DNA of 64,000 nucleotides from the NCBI GenBank assembly GCA_016177705.1, contig JACOUT010000003.1, forward strand, positions 434,001 to 498,000, given 5' to 3'. This document shows positions 28,840-36,763 of this stretch, in pieces. The stretch's first letter is position 1; each line of letters begins with the position of its first letter. Origin of the DNA: Deltaproteobacteria bacterium (GTDB taxonomy: Bacteria; Myxococcota; UBA727; VGSZ01). The notes beneath the pieces were generated by a model, which was not told the DNA's origin, did not search any database, and saw only the letters and a program-made list of their open reading frames with translations. The translations under genes were made by a program, and so were the position numbers.

Positions 28840-29184
28840 TCAGCGAGTGGGGGGTTCGCCGAGATCGCCGTCGACGGGTCGGTCGGTTGTCAGAGCGGCG
28901 CGTCGCAGAAGCGTGCGGCGGGCGTAGCGCAAAAGCGGCCACGCGAGCGCGACGCCGACAGCCGTGCCCGACAGCCAGCGGTTGCCGAACAGCACGTGGC
29001 CGATCCACTCGCCGTTGTGGATCATGACGAGCCACTCCTTGACGGCCTTGCCGTAGAGGCCGGGTCGGTCGTCGAGCGGGCGCGCGTAGAGGGCGAGACC
29101 GGTGGTGGCGGTGATCGCGAGCTGGAGCGCGAGCACGCGGTAGAGCCACAGCTTGGTGCGCGAGATGACGACGCCGCTCGACAC
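28840..29184 (-). CDS. small two-helix membrane protein, PepSY-TM/cytochrome b-like
   Basis: A 114-residue membrane protein starting at GTG 29184. Helix 1 is LWLYRVLALQLAITATTGLAL and helix 2 is LSGTAVGVALAWPLLRY; between them is LYGKAVKEWLVMIHNGEWIG, with a His in the position seen in PepSY-TM or cytochrome b-type proteins that move electrons or reduce ferric siderophores. The C-terminus is basic and soluble. Lying just upstream of a Fur box it may belong to an iron-handling set, but I cannot name the family with certainty. Confidence 0.6.
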   Translation of the reverse strand: MSSGVVISRTKLWLYRVLALQLAITATTGLALYARPLDDRPGLYGKAVKEWLVMIHNGEWIGHVLFGNRWLSGTAVGVALAWPLLRYARRTLLRRAALTTDRPVDGDLGEPPTR

Positions 29185-29437
29185 CGCACCAGTGTATCGT
29201 GGCCATCCGGCGACGACGAGGTCGCCAGATGGCCTCGCGCGTGCGCGCCTGGATGGTGAGCGGCGCCGGGCTTGGGCCGTCATCCCCCAGGCGCACCCGC
29301 GCCCTTCTGCTGGGGTTCGGGCCCTCCTCCAAGGCAGACGCCGTAGTCCGCGGCGGCGTGCTGCTCGCTGTGCGGGCACAGCCCGCGCTGCTCGCCTCGG
29401 TTGATGCACCGCGCGCTTCATGCGAGGGAGATGTCAC
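29185..29437. other. non-coding gap before the tRNA
   Basis: About 250 bases with no convincing gene. The open frames on both strands are short, arginine-rich composition artefacts. It must contain the tRNA promoter, but I see no clear -35/-10 pair. Confidence 0.4.
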
Positions 29438-29514
29438 GCACCCGTAGCTCAGCTGGATAGAGCATCTGGCTTCGAACCAGAGGGTCGGGAGTTCGAATCT
29501 CTCCGGGTGCGCCA
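29438..29514 (+). tRNA. tRNA-Arg(TCG)
   Basis: A full cloverleaf can be folded: acceptor GCACCCG/CGGGTGC, D arm GCTC/GAGC, anticodon arm TCTGG/CCAGA with loop CTTCGAA giving anticodon TCG (reads CGA), T arm GGGAG/CTCTC with loop TTCGAAT, discriminator G, and an encoded CCA. The IS3 element begins 30 bases after its 3' end and the accessory island follows, so it marks a likely integration hot spot. Confidence 0.95.
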
Positions 29515-29543
29515 GTCTTCATCTCCACGCATTTCGGAGAGGG

Positions 29544-29569
29544 TGTTGAAACTGACCCGCTTCGGTGGA
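29544..29569 (+). repeat. IS3 terminal inverted repeat, orfB end
   Basis: Contains TGAAACTGACCCGCTTCGG, which matches the complement of the far end with two C/T differences and a few changes at the tip. Confidence 0.8.
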
Positions 29570-29577
29570 CGGTTGGT

Positions 29578-30444
29578 CTACGCCGCCCGCTTCATGCGTG
29601 CGGCTCTTTCATCGTCCGCCGGGCTTTCGAGGCCCAGGGCTGAATGCGTCCTTTGCTGATTGTAGAATATCTCGATGTAGTCGAACGCCTGCGTCTTCAC
29701 GTCAGCCGCGCTCTCGAAGTGCTCGCCGAGCTCGGTCTTGAACGTCCCGAAGAAGCTCTCCACCGCCGCGTTGTCGTAGCAGTTGCCGCGTCGGCTCATG
29801 CTGCACACGATGCCGTGCGCGTCGAGCACGCGCTGGTAGTCCTCGCTCGCGTAAGGGCTGCCCTGGTCCGTGTGGTGCACCAGGCCGGGCGATGGGCAGC
29901 GACGCTTCAGCGCCATCTCGAGCGCAGACAGGACGAGCTTCCGGTCGTTCACCGCGCTCACGGCCCAGCCCACCACGAAACGCGAGAACAGGTCGATGAC
30001 GACGGCCAGGTAGACAAAGCCGTAGGGCGTGGCGAGGAACGTCACGTCGCCGGCCCAGCTCTCGTTCGGCGCCGCCGGCTTGAAGTTCCGGTTGAGCAGG
30101 TTCAGCGCGATGGGAAATTGATGGCTCGAGTCGGTGGTGCGCGTGAATCGCCGTCGTCGCTTCCCCTTGATGCCCTCCTGCTGCATGAGCCGAACGACCC
30201 GCTTGCGACTCAAGTGCTCTCCCCGCTTCTTGAGCGCGTCGTGGATGCGGACACTGCCGTAGGTCCGCCGCGACCGTTCGTGGGCTTCTCGACAAAGCAC
30301 GCGCAGCCTGCGGTCCTCGCGGGCCCTCGCCGACTCCGGCCGCTGCTTCCAGGCGTAGTAGCCGCTCTTCGAGACCTGAAGCGCCCTGCACAGCGCCGCC
30401 ACCCGCTCCGTCGCCTTCTCCTCGTCGACGAACGCGAACTTCAC
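29578..30444 (-). CDS. IS3-family transposase OrfB
   Basis: A 288-residue integrase-fold catalytic subunit. It starts at GTG 30444, overlapping the orfA stop (GTGA). The N-terminal HTH_21 region includes LQVSKSGYYAWKQRPES. The rve catalytic core has DDE residues in WAGDVTFLATPYGFVYLAVV, LVHHTDQGSPYASEDYQRVL and NAAVESFFGTFKTEL. It ends FYNQQRTHSALGLESPADDE, as in intact IS3 proteins. It looks complete, but its partner orfA is split by the IS110 insertion, so fused OrfAB cannot form. Confidence 0.93.
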   Translation of the reverse strand: MKFAFVDEEKATERVAALCRALQVSKSGYYAWKQRPESARAREDRRLRVLCREAHERSRRTYGSVRIHDALKKRGEHLSRKRVVRLMQQEGIKGKRRRRFTRTTDSSHQFPIALNLLNRNFKPAAPNESWAGDVTFLATPYGFVYLAVVIDLFSRFVVGWAVSAVNDRKLVLSALEMALKRRCPSPGLVHHTDQGSPYASEDYQRVLDAHGIVCSMSRRGNCYDNAAVESFFGTFKTELGEHFESAADVKTQAFDYIEIFYNQQRTHSALGLESPADDERAARMKRAA

Positions 30445-30477
30445 GCGTTCTCCTTCGCGAAGAAGGCCGCGGCTTTC

Positions 30478-31851
30478 CTAAGAAACTCCCTCAACCACGG
30501 GGGCGTTCTGGACGAGCTGAAAGCCGAGGCCGCGAGCCCGCCGTTCGAGGTTGTCGATGACGCGTCGCTTGTAGCGCTCCTCGTAGTACTCGGCCCCGGG
30601 ATCCGCGTACGTCATCCCGTAGCGAAGCGCGCGGTAGAACAGCACCGCGAGCTTCCGCGCGGTCGCGGTCACGGCTTTTGCCTTGCCGATCCGCGCGCCG
30701 AGTCGTCGGTAGAACGCGCCGAGCGCGGTCTGCGTCTTCCCGATGGCCACCGCGATGAGGCGCAGCTGCGCCGCTGTACGGTTCGACGATCGGCGCGTGC
30801 TCGAGCTCAGCACGCGCCCGCCGGAGATCTTGTTGCCCGGCGCCAAGCTCAACCACGACGTGAAGTGCTTCGCCGTTGGCCACTTCGTCATGTCGTCGCC
30901 ACACTCGGCGACGAGACGCAGGACGGTGTACGGCCCGAAGCCGTGAATCGTCGAGAGGTCTGCACCGAGCATCGTGTAGAGGGCGGTGCGGACATCGAAG
31001 CTGGGCTCCCCCTTTGTCTTCGGCTGTCGTCGGCGTGGGAGCGGCTTCGCGGGCACGGGGCGCTTTGCGTTCAGCAACGTCAGCGCAGCCTCGATGGCGA
31101 CGTCACACTCGGCGATCTTCGTTTGGTAGAAGTCCCACAGCTCCAACCCCTGCTTGAGCGCGAACACGTGCTCGGCGCGGTAGTTGCCGGTGAGCGCCTC
31201 GCGGATCGTCTCCTCCGATGCCGTGCAACGAACGTCGCGGTGCTTGGCCAACTGCCCAGGGTCGTGCTTGCCGGTGACGATGTCGCGCACGATCTTCATG
31301 CCGGTGGCGCCGGTGATGTCCGAGACGACGTGGTGGAGCTGGACGTTCATCTGCATCAGCGCCTTCTGCATGTGCTGCACGTGGGAGGCGGCGTACTCGA
31401 CGACTCCTTGTCGATGGCGGAGATACGAGCGCAAGCCGACGACTCCGTCGCGGGGGCGAAAGCTACCGCGCAGGAGCCCGTGCTGATGAAGCTGTTGCAG
31501 CCACTGCGCATCGTTCACGTCTGTCTTGCGGCCTGGCACGTTCTTCACGTCCCGCGCGTTCACGAGGAGCACCTCGAAGCCGTGCGACTCGAGGATCTCG
31601 AACACCGGGATCCAGTACACGCCGGTCGACTCCATCGCGATCGTCTTGATGCCCACGCTCTTCAACCATTCCGCCATCGCGTGGAGATCACCGCTGAAGC
31701 TCCGGAACGTGCGCACCGGTTCGGCGTCCTGATCGCCGCGCACGGCGACGACGTGAAACGTGGCGCCGACATCGAGGCCGGCTGCATGCTCGTTGATCGT
31801 AGACAGTTGACCTGCGGCCTTGCCGCGCTTCTTCGTCTTCTTCGTCGCCAT
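30478..31851 (-). CDS. IS110-family DEDD transposase
   Basis: A 457-residue recombinase. ATG 31851 follows GGAGG by seven bases. The RuvC-like N-terminal domain shows the DEDD residues in GLDVGATFHVVAV, MESTGVYWIPVFEIL and GRKTDVNDAQWLQQL. The C-terminal Transposase_20 domain shows IHGFGPYTVLRLVAECGDD and SWLSLAPGNKISGGR, with the serine nucleophile region ISGGRVLSSSTRRS. The long Arg/Lys-rich tail (YEERYKRRVIDNLERRARG) is usual. It appears intact. Confidence 0.95.
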   Translation of the reverse strand: MATKKTKKRGKAAGQLSTINEHAAGLDVGATFHVVAVRGDQDAEPVRTFRSFSGDLHAMAEWLKSVGIKTIAMESTGVYWIPVFEILESHGFEVLLVNARDVKNVPGRKTDVNDAQWLQQLHQHGLLRGSFRPRDGVVGLRSYLRHRQGVVEYAASHVQHMQKALMQMNVQLHHVVSDITGATGMKIVRDIVTGKHDPGQLAKHRDVRCTASEETIREALTGNYRAEHVFALKQGLELWDFYQTKIAECDVAIEAALTLLNAKRPVPAKPLPRRRQPKTKGEPSFDVRTALYTMLGADLSTIHGFGPYTVLRLVAECGDDMTKWPTAKHFTSWLSLAPGNKISGGRVLSSSTRRSSNRTAAQLRLIAVAIGKTQTALGAFYRRLGARIGKAKAVTATARKLAVLFYRALRYGMTYADPGAEYYEERYKRRVIDNLERRARGLGFQLVQNAPVVEGVS

Positions 31852-32179
31852 CGCTCGACCTCCATGGAAAAGCCGAGAACAGGGGCGGCGCGAAATGATC
31901 AATTTCCTAAACGGGATCGCCGCCATGACGACGACGTCACCACTAACAAGTGCGCAAGCCGCCCCCGGACCATGTTTTTTTACGGGTTCGCGGAACACCA
32001 AAAAGTTGACGGCCACTGCTCCCGGCTCGCAAGGCTATCGCCGTGCGACGATGCCGGCGAACGCCGGCTCGTCGCACTCAGCCGCCGACGCTCGAAGCGC
32101 GACCGCGCCGGGGCGGAGCACGCTCTTGGAGTTTCTCGTCGAGCAGGCGGCGGCTCGGCCCGCCCAGACAGTTTTTTAG
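30481..32179 (-). mobile_element. IS110-family insertion sequence
   Basis: About 1.7 kb inserted in orfA of the IS3 element. It has one DEDD transposase gene and about 326 bases of non-coding DNA ahead of it, the layout of the IS110 subgroup. There are no terminal inverted repeats. Both junctions carry CT (read on the minus strand), consistent with a two-base core, and excising one copy restores the orfA frame. The transposase stop codon appears to be completed by flanking IS3 sequence (TCT-TAG across the junction). Confidence 0.85.
31852..32177 (-). ncRNA. candidate IS110 bridge RNA region
   Basis: About 326 bases between the element end and the transposase start carry no gene. In IS110-subgroup elements this left-end region encodes the bridge RNA, whose two loops pair with target and donor DNA. 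Here the location and size fit, but I did not derive the fold or loops. If the model holds, one loop should match the orfA sequence around the CT core at the insertion site. Confidence 0.4.
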
Positions 32180-32474
32180 GATGTCGCGCTCCTGCTTCAG
32201 CAGCCGGTTCTCGCGCCGCAGCTTCGCGAGTTCGTCCTTCTCGGCGCTCGACAGGGCGCCTGCCGGCCCCTTGCCGCCATCTACTTTCGCCTGCTTCACC
32301 CACTGGTGCAGGACCGACTCCCACAGGTCCAAGTCGCGCGCCACCTCGGCTACCGTGCGCCCCTCCTGCAGCACCAACCGCGCCGCCCCGGCCTTGAACT
32401 CAGGCGTGAACTGCCGACGCTTCCCGTTCAACTTCTTGCTCGCCATGGACACCGTCTACTCCGCTCGTCAGGTT

Positions 32475-32500
32475 TCCACCAAAACGGGTCAATTTCAGGA
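32475..32500 (-). repeat. IS3 terminal inverted repeat, orfA end
   Basis: Read on the minus strand it contains TGAAATTGACCCGTTTTGG, the partner of the repeat at 29544-29569. Confidence 0.8.
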
Positions 32501-32590
32501 TCGCCTCAGGAACCGATGCGAAACGACGCCCCCATCGACGACTTGATCTGCGAGTCGTGCCGCGGCGCGGCTGTGCGATAGGATCGAGTC

Positions 32591-32872
32591 ATGGCCTACG
32601 AGTGCCTGAATCCGCGCTGCCCGTACTACGCCGGCAACAACGTGAGACTTGAAAACGATCAGGTCTACGTTGACGCGAACCATCGCGTGCACTGCCGCCG
32701 CTGCCAGTCGTTCGTCCGTGCGGCACCCGCGAAGCCCGGTGCTGAGAAAGCAGTCGTCGGCGCTGCTGGTGGCGCGCTGCTCGGGTGGGCAGTCGGCGGG
32801 CCGCCTGGCGCGCTCATCGGTGGTGTTCTCGGGCTCTTGCTCGGTGACAATGCTGACAAGGGGAACACGTAG
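32591..32872 (+). CDS. small zinc-ribbon and glycine-zipper protein
   Basis: A 93-residue protein not known to me by name. The N-terminus has two CxxC-type knuckles (CLNPRCPYY and CRRCQSF) that should bind zinc. The C-terminal half is a glycine-rich hydrophobic pair of helices (GAAGGALLGWAVGGPPGALI, then GGVLGLLLGD), a glycine-zipper pattern found in membrane-inserting proteins. Its stop overlaps the GTG of the next gene (TAGTG), so the two are coupled. It lies at the edge of the defence island, and the metal-binding plus membrane layout would suit a small toxin or effector; this is inference. Confidence 0.65.
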   Translation: MAYECLNPRCPYYAGNNVRLENDQVYVDANHRVHCRRCQSFVRAAPAKPGAEKAVVGAAGGALLGWAVGGPPGALIGGVLGLLLGDNADKGNT

Positions 32873-33561
32873 TGCTCTCAGGGCTCAGCGCGGAAGCGTG
32901 GACGGTGCTGCTCGGAGTCGCCACGGCGATCGCCGCCGGTGCTGGCTTCGGCATCTTGTGGGTTTGGCAAAACGGCGGTCTCCGACGTTTCCGCGATTGG
33001 TTCCGGACGATCGAGGCGCGCGCGAAGGATGAGACCATCACGAACATCACGCGCGCGATGAACGCCGTGCTGAAGCCTCCAGTCAGTGCCGACTCCGTCG
33101 ACGAGCTCGTTGCCGGCCTCGATGAGATTCGACGCAGCAACGATCGCGCTGCGGCTCGGACGCGCGGCATCACCCGCGGCTACTGGACCAGCATCGCGCT
33201 CGTCGGTGTCGTCGCGCTTGCCTGGCTTGCAGACCAGTTCGAGAGAGGCGACGGAGATATCGCGCACGCCCTCGTAGTCGTTGCCGGTTTGCTCGTTGTC
33301 GCGGCAGCCTGGAACATCGTCCCGCTTGTTCGCGTGATCTCAGAGCACGGCGTCCCTGAGAAGTCAGAGAGCACCGGTCAAGTTCCGACAAGCGGCGCGG
33401 TGAGCGAGGAGGAGGCGGCCGTCGCGCCGCCCGAGCGACAGCTCGAGCAGCGCCGTGAACAACCCATTCAGCCGGCTGCGGAGATGGCCGTCGTTCCTCA
33501 GGAGAAGGAGCGACGGAAGCCGCGTCGCAGCAAGACAAATGCCCCGGTCGCACGCGAGTGA
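32872..33561 (+). CDS. hypothetical membrane protein with three helices
   Basis: A 229-residue protein starting at GTG 32872. Helix 1 is TVLLGVATAIAAGAGFGILWV. A soluble helical segment follows (DETITNITRAMNAVLK, VDELVAGLDEIRRSNDR). Helices 2 and 3 are WTSIALVGVVALAWLADQF and IAHALVVVAGLLVVAAAW. The C-terminal 80 residues are charged, with Glu-rich then Lys/Arg-rich stretches (EKERRKPRRSK). There is no domain I can name. Coupling with the zinc-ribbon protein suggests a two-component membrane unit. Confidence 0.6.
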   Translation: MLSGLSAEAWTVLLGVATAIAAGAGFGILWVWQNGGLRRFRDWFRTIEARAKDETITNITRAMNAVLKPPVSADSVDELVAGLDEIRRSNDRAAARTRGITRGYWTSIALVGVVALAWLADQFERGDGDIAHALVVVAGLLVVAAAWNIVPLVRVISEHGVPEKSESTGQVPTSGAVSEEEAAVAPPERQLEQRREQPIQPAAEMAVVPQEKERRKPRRSKTNAPVARE

Positions 33562-33571
33562 CAGCCCGGAA

Positions 33572-34375
33572 TCAAGCCTCGTCGTCATCGCGTTCGTCGT
33601 CGTCGACGGCGGGCTGCCACAGGAGGCTCACAGCAGCGTCGAGCCCTGAGAAGTACCAACAGTCTTCGATGAGATCGCCGCGTCCCCCCTCAAGCCACGC
33701 GCGCGCGGGCACTTCTTGAGGCTCCTTGCAACCACGACGGTCGCGTAGCGCGTCGTACGCAACCGAGTAGCTGTTGAGCTGGTGGTCCCGCTCAACGAAC
33801 CCGCGGAACTCGGGCCCGGCGATCGCCCACTTCACTCGTCCCGACTCCGACCAGACGATGCAGCACGGCTCAGGAGCGAGGTCGACGAAGCGAATGGCGG
33901 TCGTCGTGAGCGGGGTTTGGAACGCGTTTGCGAGGCCCTCGATCGCCGTCAGAGACGGCTGGCGCACGTCGCACCGCGGGCCGAAGAGTCTCGCGGGCAT
34001 GAGGAGTTCAGCGGCGAACCAGTTCGCGTCCGCTTCTTCCGTCTTGTTCGTCGAGAAGGACGTGAAGTCGCGCTCGCTGCATGCAGCGAGCGCGCGGCGG
34101 TCCTTGTGGATCAAGTAATGCCCAAGCTCGTGCGCGATCACGTGCCTCCGACGTCGTGGTTGCTTGCTGATGTCGGAGCGGACGCGCACTGTGCCGCCTT
34201 CGTTGTCCGCTTCGAGCCGCCCTTCGGCACCGGTGACGCCGCCGTTGACGACGAAGACGTTGTAGGTGGCAGCGATGAGGTCGACGTCGATCTCGTCGAC
34301 GCCCTCGATCCGGAGCTTCTTGATGATCTCCCGCGCCTTCGTGCACGCATAGGCGCCGTCCTCTCGACGTCCCAC
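33572..34375 (-). CDS. ImmA/IrrE-family metallopeptidase
   Basis: A 267-residue M78 peptidase. The zinc motif is H82-E83-L-G-H86 (VIAHELGHYLIHKDRR), and the third ligand lies in TEEADANWFAAELLMP, the usual second motif. The N-terminal part (AREIIKKLRIEGVDEIDVDL) is the typical substrate-facing helix pair. Such peptidases cleave repressors or sigma-like regulators to induce mobile elements or defence genes. It is the last gene of the Ubl operon, three bases after the small protein gene and two genes from the sigma-like protein, which may be its target (inference). Confidence 0.88.
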   Translation of the reverse strand: MGRREDGAYACTKAREIIKKLRIEGVDEIDVDLIAATYNVFVVNGGVTGAEGRLEADNEGGTVRVRSDISKQPRRRRHVIAHELGHYLIHKDRRALAACSERDFTSFSTNKTEEADANWFAAELLMPARLFGPRCDVRQPSLTAIEGLANAFQTPLTTTAIRFVDLAPEPCCIVWSESGRVKWAIAGPEFRGFVERDHQLNSYSVAYDALRDRRGCKEPQEVPARAWLEGGRGDLIEDCWYFSGLDAAVSLLWQPAVDDDERDDDEA

Positions 34376-34377
34376 GG

Positions 34378-34767
34378 CTACTCCTTCATGCGCTTTCGGC
34401 GCTGGATGTCTGCGAGGATGGTCCGCAAGTCGTCGTCGGTGAGCTCGTCGAGGTTCTTCATGTGCGCTCGAGCCTCGGGCACCTCGCGCAACTTCAGGAC
34501 GAGCTGCTCACGCGCAAGCGGCTTGAAATCGGACTCCGGCCAGTCAACTTCGTTGAACTTGTCCACCTTCGCACGCGCAGCGTCCTGCCACGCGAGGCGC
34601 TGTGCTTTCTGCGCCGCGCGCACGCGCGCGAACACCTTCGTGTGGAAGGCATCAACGTCGACGCCTTGTGCTTCGAGTTCCTTACGTGCTTCCTCCGGGG
34701 TCGGCGACCGGTCCTCTGCAAATGCGAGCGCAGCACCGAGGACGTCGGGGTCTTTCTTCTCTCCCAT
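34378..34767 (-). CDS. hypothetical protein in the Ubl operon
   Basis: A 129-residue charged, all-helical soluble protein with no motif I recognise. It begins MGEKKDPDVLGAALAFAED and ends ILADIQRRKRMKE. Its place between the sigma-like gene (8 bases upstream) and the ImmA/IrrE gene (3 bases downstream) shows it is part of the operon. An adaptor or inhibitor for the peptidase is one possibility; nothing in the sequence proves it. Confidence 0.6.
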   Translation of the reverse strand: MGEKKDPDVLGAALAFAEDRSPTPEEARKELEAQGVDVDAFHTKVFARVRAAQKAQRLAWQDAARAKVDKFNEVDWPESDFKPLAREQLVLKLREVPEARAHMKNLDELTDDDLRTILADIQRRKRMKE

Positions 34768-34775
34768 GAGCCCTC

Positions 34776-35396
34776 CTAGTTCTTGTTCGTCTCGGCGACG
34801 AACACTGCGTGAATCTTGGCCGTGATGGCCGTCAGCTTCTCCTTCAATCGATACACCTTCCCGACGTCGAGACCCAGACGCGTTGCGAGTTCGCGCGGCT
34901 TCTCGATGCCTTCGTCAACAATGAGGTCGTGAATGCGAACGAGATCGTTGTTCTTCGAGATCTCGTCGATGAACATGCCGTAGACGTGATCGCGCAGTGC
35001 CTGCTCCTCCTTGCTCTCAAGGTGCGTGAGCGGCGTGAGGTCGAGGTCATCGGCACGCACCGCGACCGCATCAGCATCAGCGCCGCCGTCAGTTGTCCTG
35101 TTGTCCTTCGACTTGTGCAGATTCCAGAGCTTCGAGTTGACCACCGACGTCAGGTGGTCGAACAACTTCGGGTGCACGCTCGGGTTCCAGGGTCGAGTTT
35201 GTCCGAGGACGTCGGCCATCGTCTCCGCAACGATGTCCTCGACCTGATTGCCCTTGGGCAGATCGGCTGTGCCGGGACCGCGAAACCACCAGAGGCGGCG
35301 CGCACGGCCACGTGCGAAGACGAGAAGCTGATCGGAAAGCTCCTCGATCTGTTTGTCTGTACGGCTTCCAATGTCGTCGGCCATCTCTCGCGTCAC
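34776..35396 (-). CDS. sigma70-like (ECF-type) DNA-binding protein
   Basis: A 206-residue protein. Residues about 45-100 resemble sigma region 2: VEDIVAETMADVLGQTRPWN, then PKLFDHLTSVVNSKLWNLHK. The C-terminus has a helix-turn-helix (KPRELATRLGLDVGKVYRLK) like region 4. An acidic linker separates them. GTG 35396 overlaps the ThiF stop (GTGA). Either it is a divergent sigma factor or a region-2 fold reused for regulation; overall similarity to known sigmas looks weak. It could be held inactive until cleavage by the operon's ImmA/IrrE peptidase. Confidence 0.55.
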   Translation of the reverse strand: MTREMADDIGSRTDKQIEELSDQLLVFARGRARRLWWFRGPGTADLPKGNQVEDIVAETMADVLGQTRPWNPSVHPKLFDHLTSVVNSKLWNLHKSKDNRTTDGGADADAVAVRADDLDLTPLTHLESKEEQALRDHVYGMFIDEISKNNDLVRIHDLIVDEGIEKPRELATRLGLDVGKVYRLKEKLTAITAKIHAVFVAETNKN

Positions 35397-36763
35397 CCCC
35401 AGAGCTGGCGCACGACACCAGCATAGACTTCGTCGCCGCAGAACTGACAGCGCTCACGACGATCGCGTGTTGCCTTCAGCCTCGTCACCGGCGGCCCCCA
35501 CGGGCTCACCCGCCAGTAGTTGAACGGCTCGGCGATGCGGCCCGTGCGGGCGCGACGAACGAACTCGACCGCGAGCAGCGCGCCGGCGAGAACGCTGACG
35601 AACGCGAACGGCGCGAGGACATCGCGTCCAGCTTTCGTTCGAAGCACGCCTTCGCCGCACAGGGCCTTAAAGAGGCTGTCGTACGCGAGGCCGATGATGT
35701 CGGCGACCTTCAGCGTCGGGTAGTTCGTGATGATGCGCTTGGCAGCGACTGCAGAGACGAAGTTCGCGCGCACTTCGTCGAGGGTGACACCGAGCGACTC
35801 GGCAACATGCTCCTCGTGCGCTTGCTCACGCGCGTCCTCGAAGTAGATGCAGCTCATGCACGCCACCTGAGAAGGCTGCTTGTTGAAATGGAGAACCACT
35901 TCCTCGATGCCGGTCGTCGACGAGTCGAACACCTCGCGCGGACACTCCGCTTGCAACGCGCGCCGGGCGCGACGGCTGTCGACGCCAACGATCAGTCGCT
36001 CAAGCCACTTCGGATTCGCCTTGTCTTGAAGAGCGTGAAGAACGTCGCGCCGCGGGATGAGGTTCAAGTTGGGGAACGACGTCGCCGCCGCCGCCGCGAG
36101 ACGATTCGCCTTCGGCTCGCCGATGTCCGCCGAGGTGAACCACAAGCAACGGTTGAGGTTCCCGGCGCTCACGTCGTCGGGATCGGCGATGTAGAGCGTT
36201 CCGCGGACGTCGAAGCGGCGCAAGCTCCAGAGGAAGGCGTTGCCGATCGCGCCCCCGCCCGCCAAGTGCGCCGTCCCGATCTCGAGGGCCGTCTCAAGAT
36301 CGACGTCCTGCGCCCGCAGGAAGTCGTCATTGTTGATCTCGAACGGCAAGGGCCGCGCCTGCGGAACCGCGCCGTCGACGACGATGTTCACCGCCGCCGC
36401 GGCGGCGAAGCACGCACCGATCGTGGCGAACACCGCGTGCCCTTGCGGTGCATCGCGCGACACCTCGATCACTTTGTGATCGAGGCGAAGGCCGCAGTCG
36501 GTGAAGCCCACGTGCAGGTGCCGCACGCCTGGGATGCGCGCCGATGCGTTGCCAACAACGATTTCGAGTCGCGCATCGAGTCGAACGTCAGTGACGACGG
36601 ACTCGATCGTGCGCTCCAGGATGTGCGTGAGCTCGGTCGCGAAGGCGTGGCCGGGCGCATCGCCCGTGACGACGACGGGTCCCAACAGCAATTCCACGGC
36701 TGCGGCCTCGCCGACCCCGAGCAGCGCCGCCAGCGTCTTCGCGTTCTCGGCGCGTGCGGTCAC
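35393..36763 (-). CDS. ThiF/E1-like adenylyltransferase for a ubiquitin-like protein
   Basis: A 456-residue E1-like enzyme. An N-terminal domain of about 150 residues precedes the ThiF fold: nucleotide loop G169-N175 (GGGAIGN), then ADPDDVSAGNLNRC (193-206), in which the Asp and the NLNR Arg match the ATP/Mg site of MoeB, ThiF and Uba1. The C-terminal part has two CxxC knuckles, C302/C305 and C439/C442, for structural zinc. It should adenylate the C-terminal glycine of the Ubl at 37652-37930. GTG 36763 overlaps the JAMM gene stop. Confidence 0.88.
   Translation of the reverse strand: MTARAENAKTLAALLGVGEAAAVELLLGPVVVTGDAPGHAFATELTHILERTIESVVTDVRLDARLEIVVGNASARIPGVRHLHVGFTDCGLRLDHKVIEVSRDAPQGHAVFATIGACFAAAAAVNIVVDGAVPQARPLPFEINNDDFLRAQDVDLETALEIGTAHLAGGGAIGNAFLWSLRRFDVRGTLYIADPDDVSAGNLNRCLWFTSADIGEPKANRLAAAAATSFPNLNLIPRRDVLHALQDKANPKWLERLIVGVDSRRARRALQAECPREVFDSSTTGIEEVVLHFNKQPSQVACMSCIYFEDAREQAHEEHVAESLGVTLDEVRANFVSAVAAKRIITNYPTLKVADIIGLAYDSLFKALCGEGVLRTKAGRDVLAPFAFVSVLAGALLAVEFVRRARTGRIAEPFNYWRVSPWGPPVTRLKATRDRRERCQFCGDEVYAGVVRQLWG

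Larger units (their letters stand above)
30441..32452 (-). pseudogene. IS3 OrfA split by the IS110 insertion
   Basis: The 5' part (32452 down to about 32178) encodes the HTH_Tnp_1 helix-turn-helix (RRQFTPEFKAGAARLVLQEG, TVAEVARDLDLWESVLHQWV) and leucine zipper (LRRENRLLKQERDIL). After ERDIL the frame enters IS110 DNA. The 3' part (30480 down to 30441) encodes KAAAFFAKENA and the stop. Joining both at a shared CT gives ERDILRKAAAFFAKENA, a normal OrfA end overlapping orfB. GTG 32452 has GGAG six bases upstream; ATG 32446 is an alternative start. Confidence 0.88.
29544..32500 (-). mobile_element. IS3-family element interrupted by an IS110-family element
   Basis: The ends match as imperfect inverted repeats of about 26 bases: TGACCCG and GGTGGA are shared between 29544-29569 and the complement of 32475-32500. 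The element holds orfA and orfB on the minus strand. Removing the inner IS110 element leaves about 1260 bases, the normal IS3 size. I find no clean 3-base target duplication, so one end may have been altered or the copies recombined. OrfA is broken, so this copy is probably no longer mobile by itself. Confidence 0.88.
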
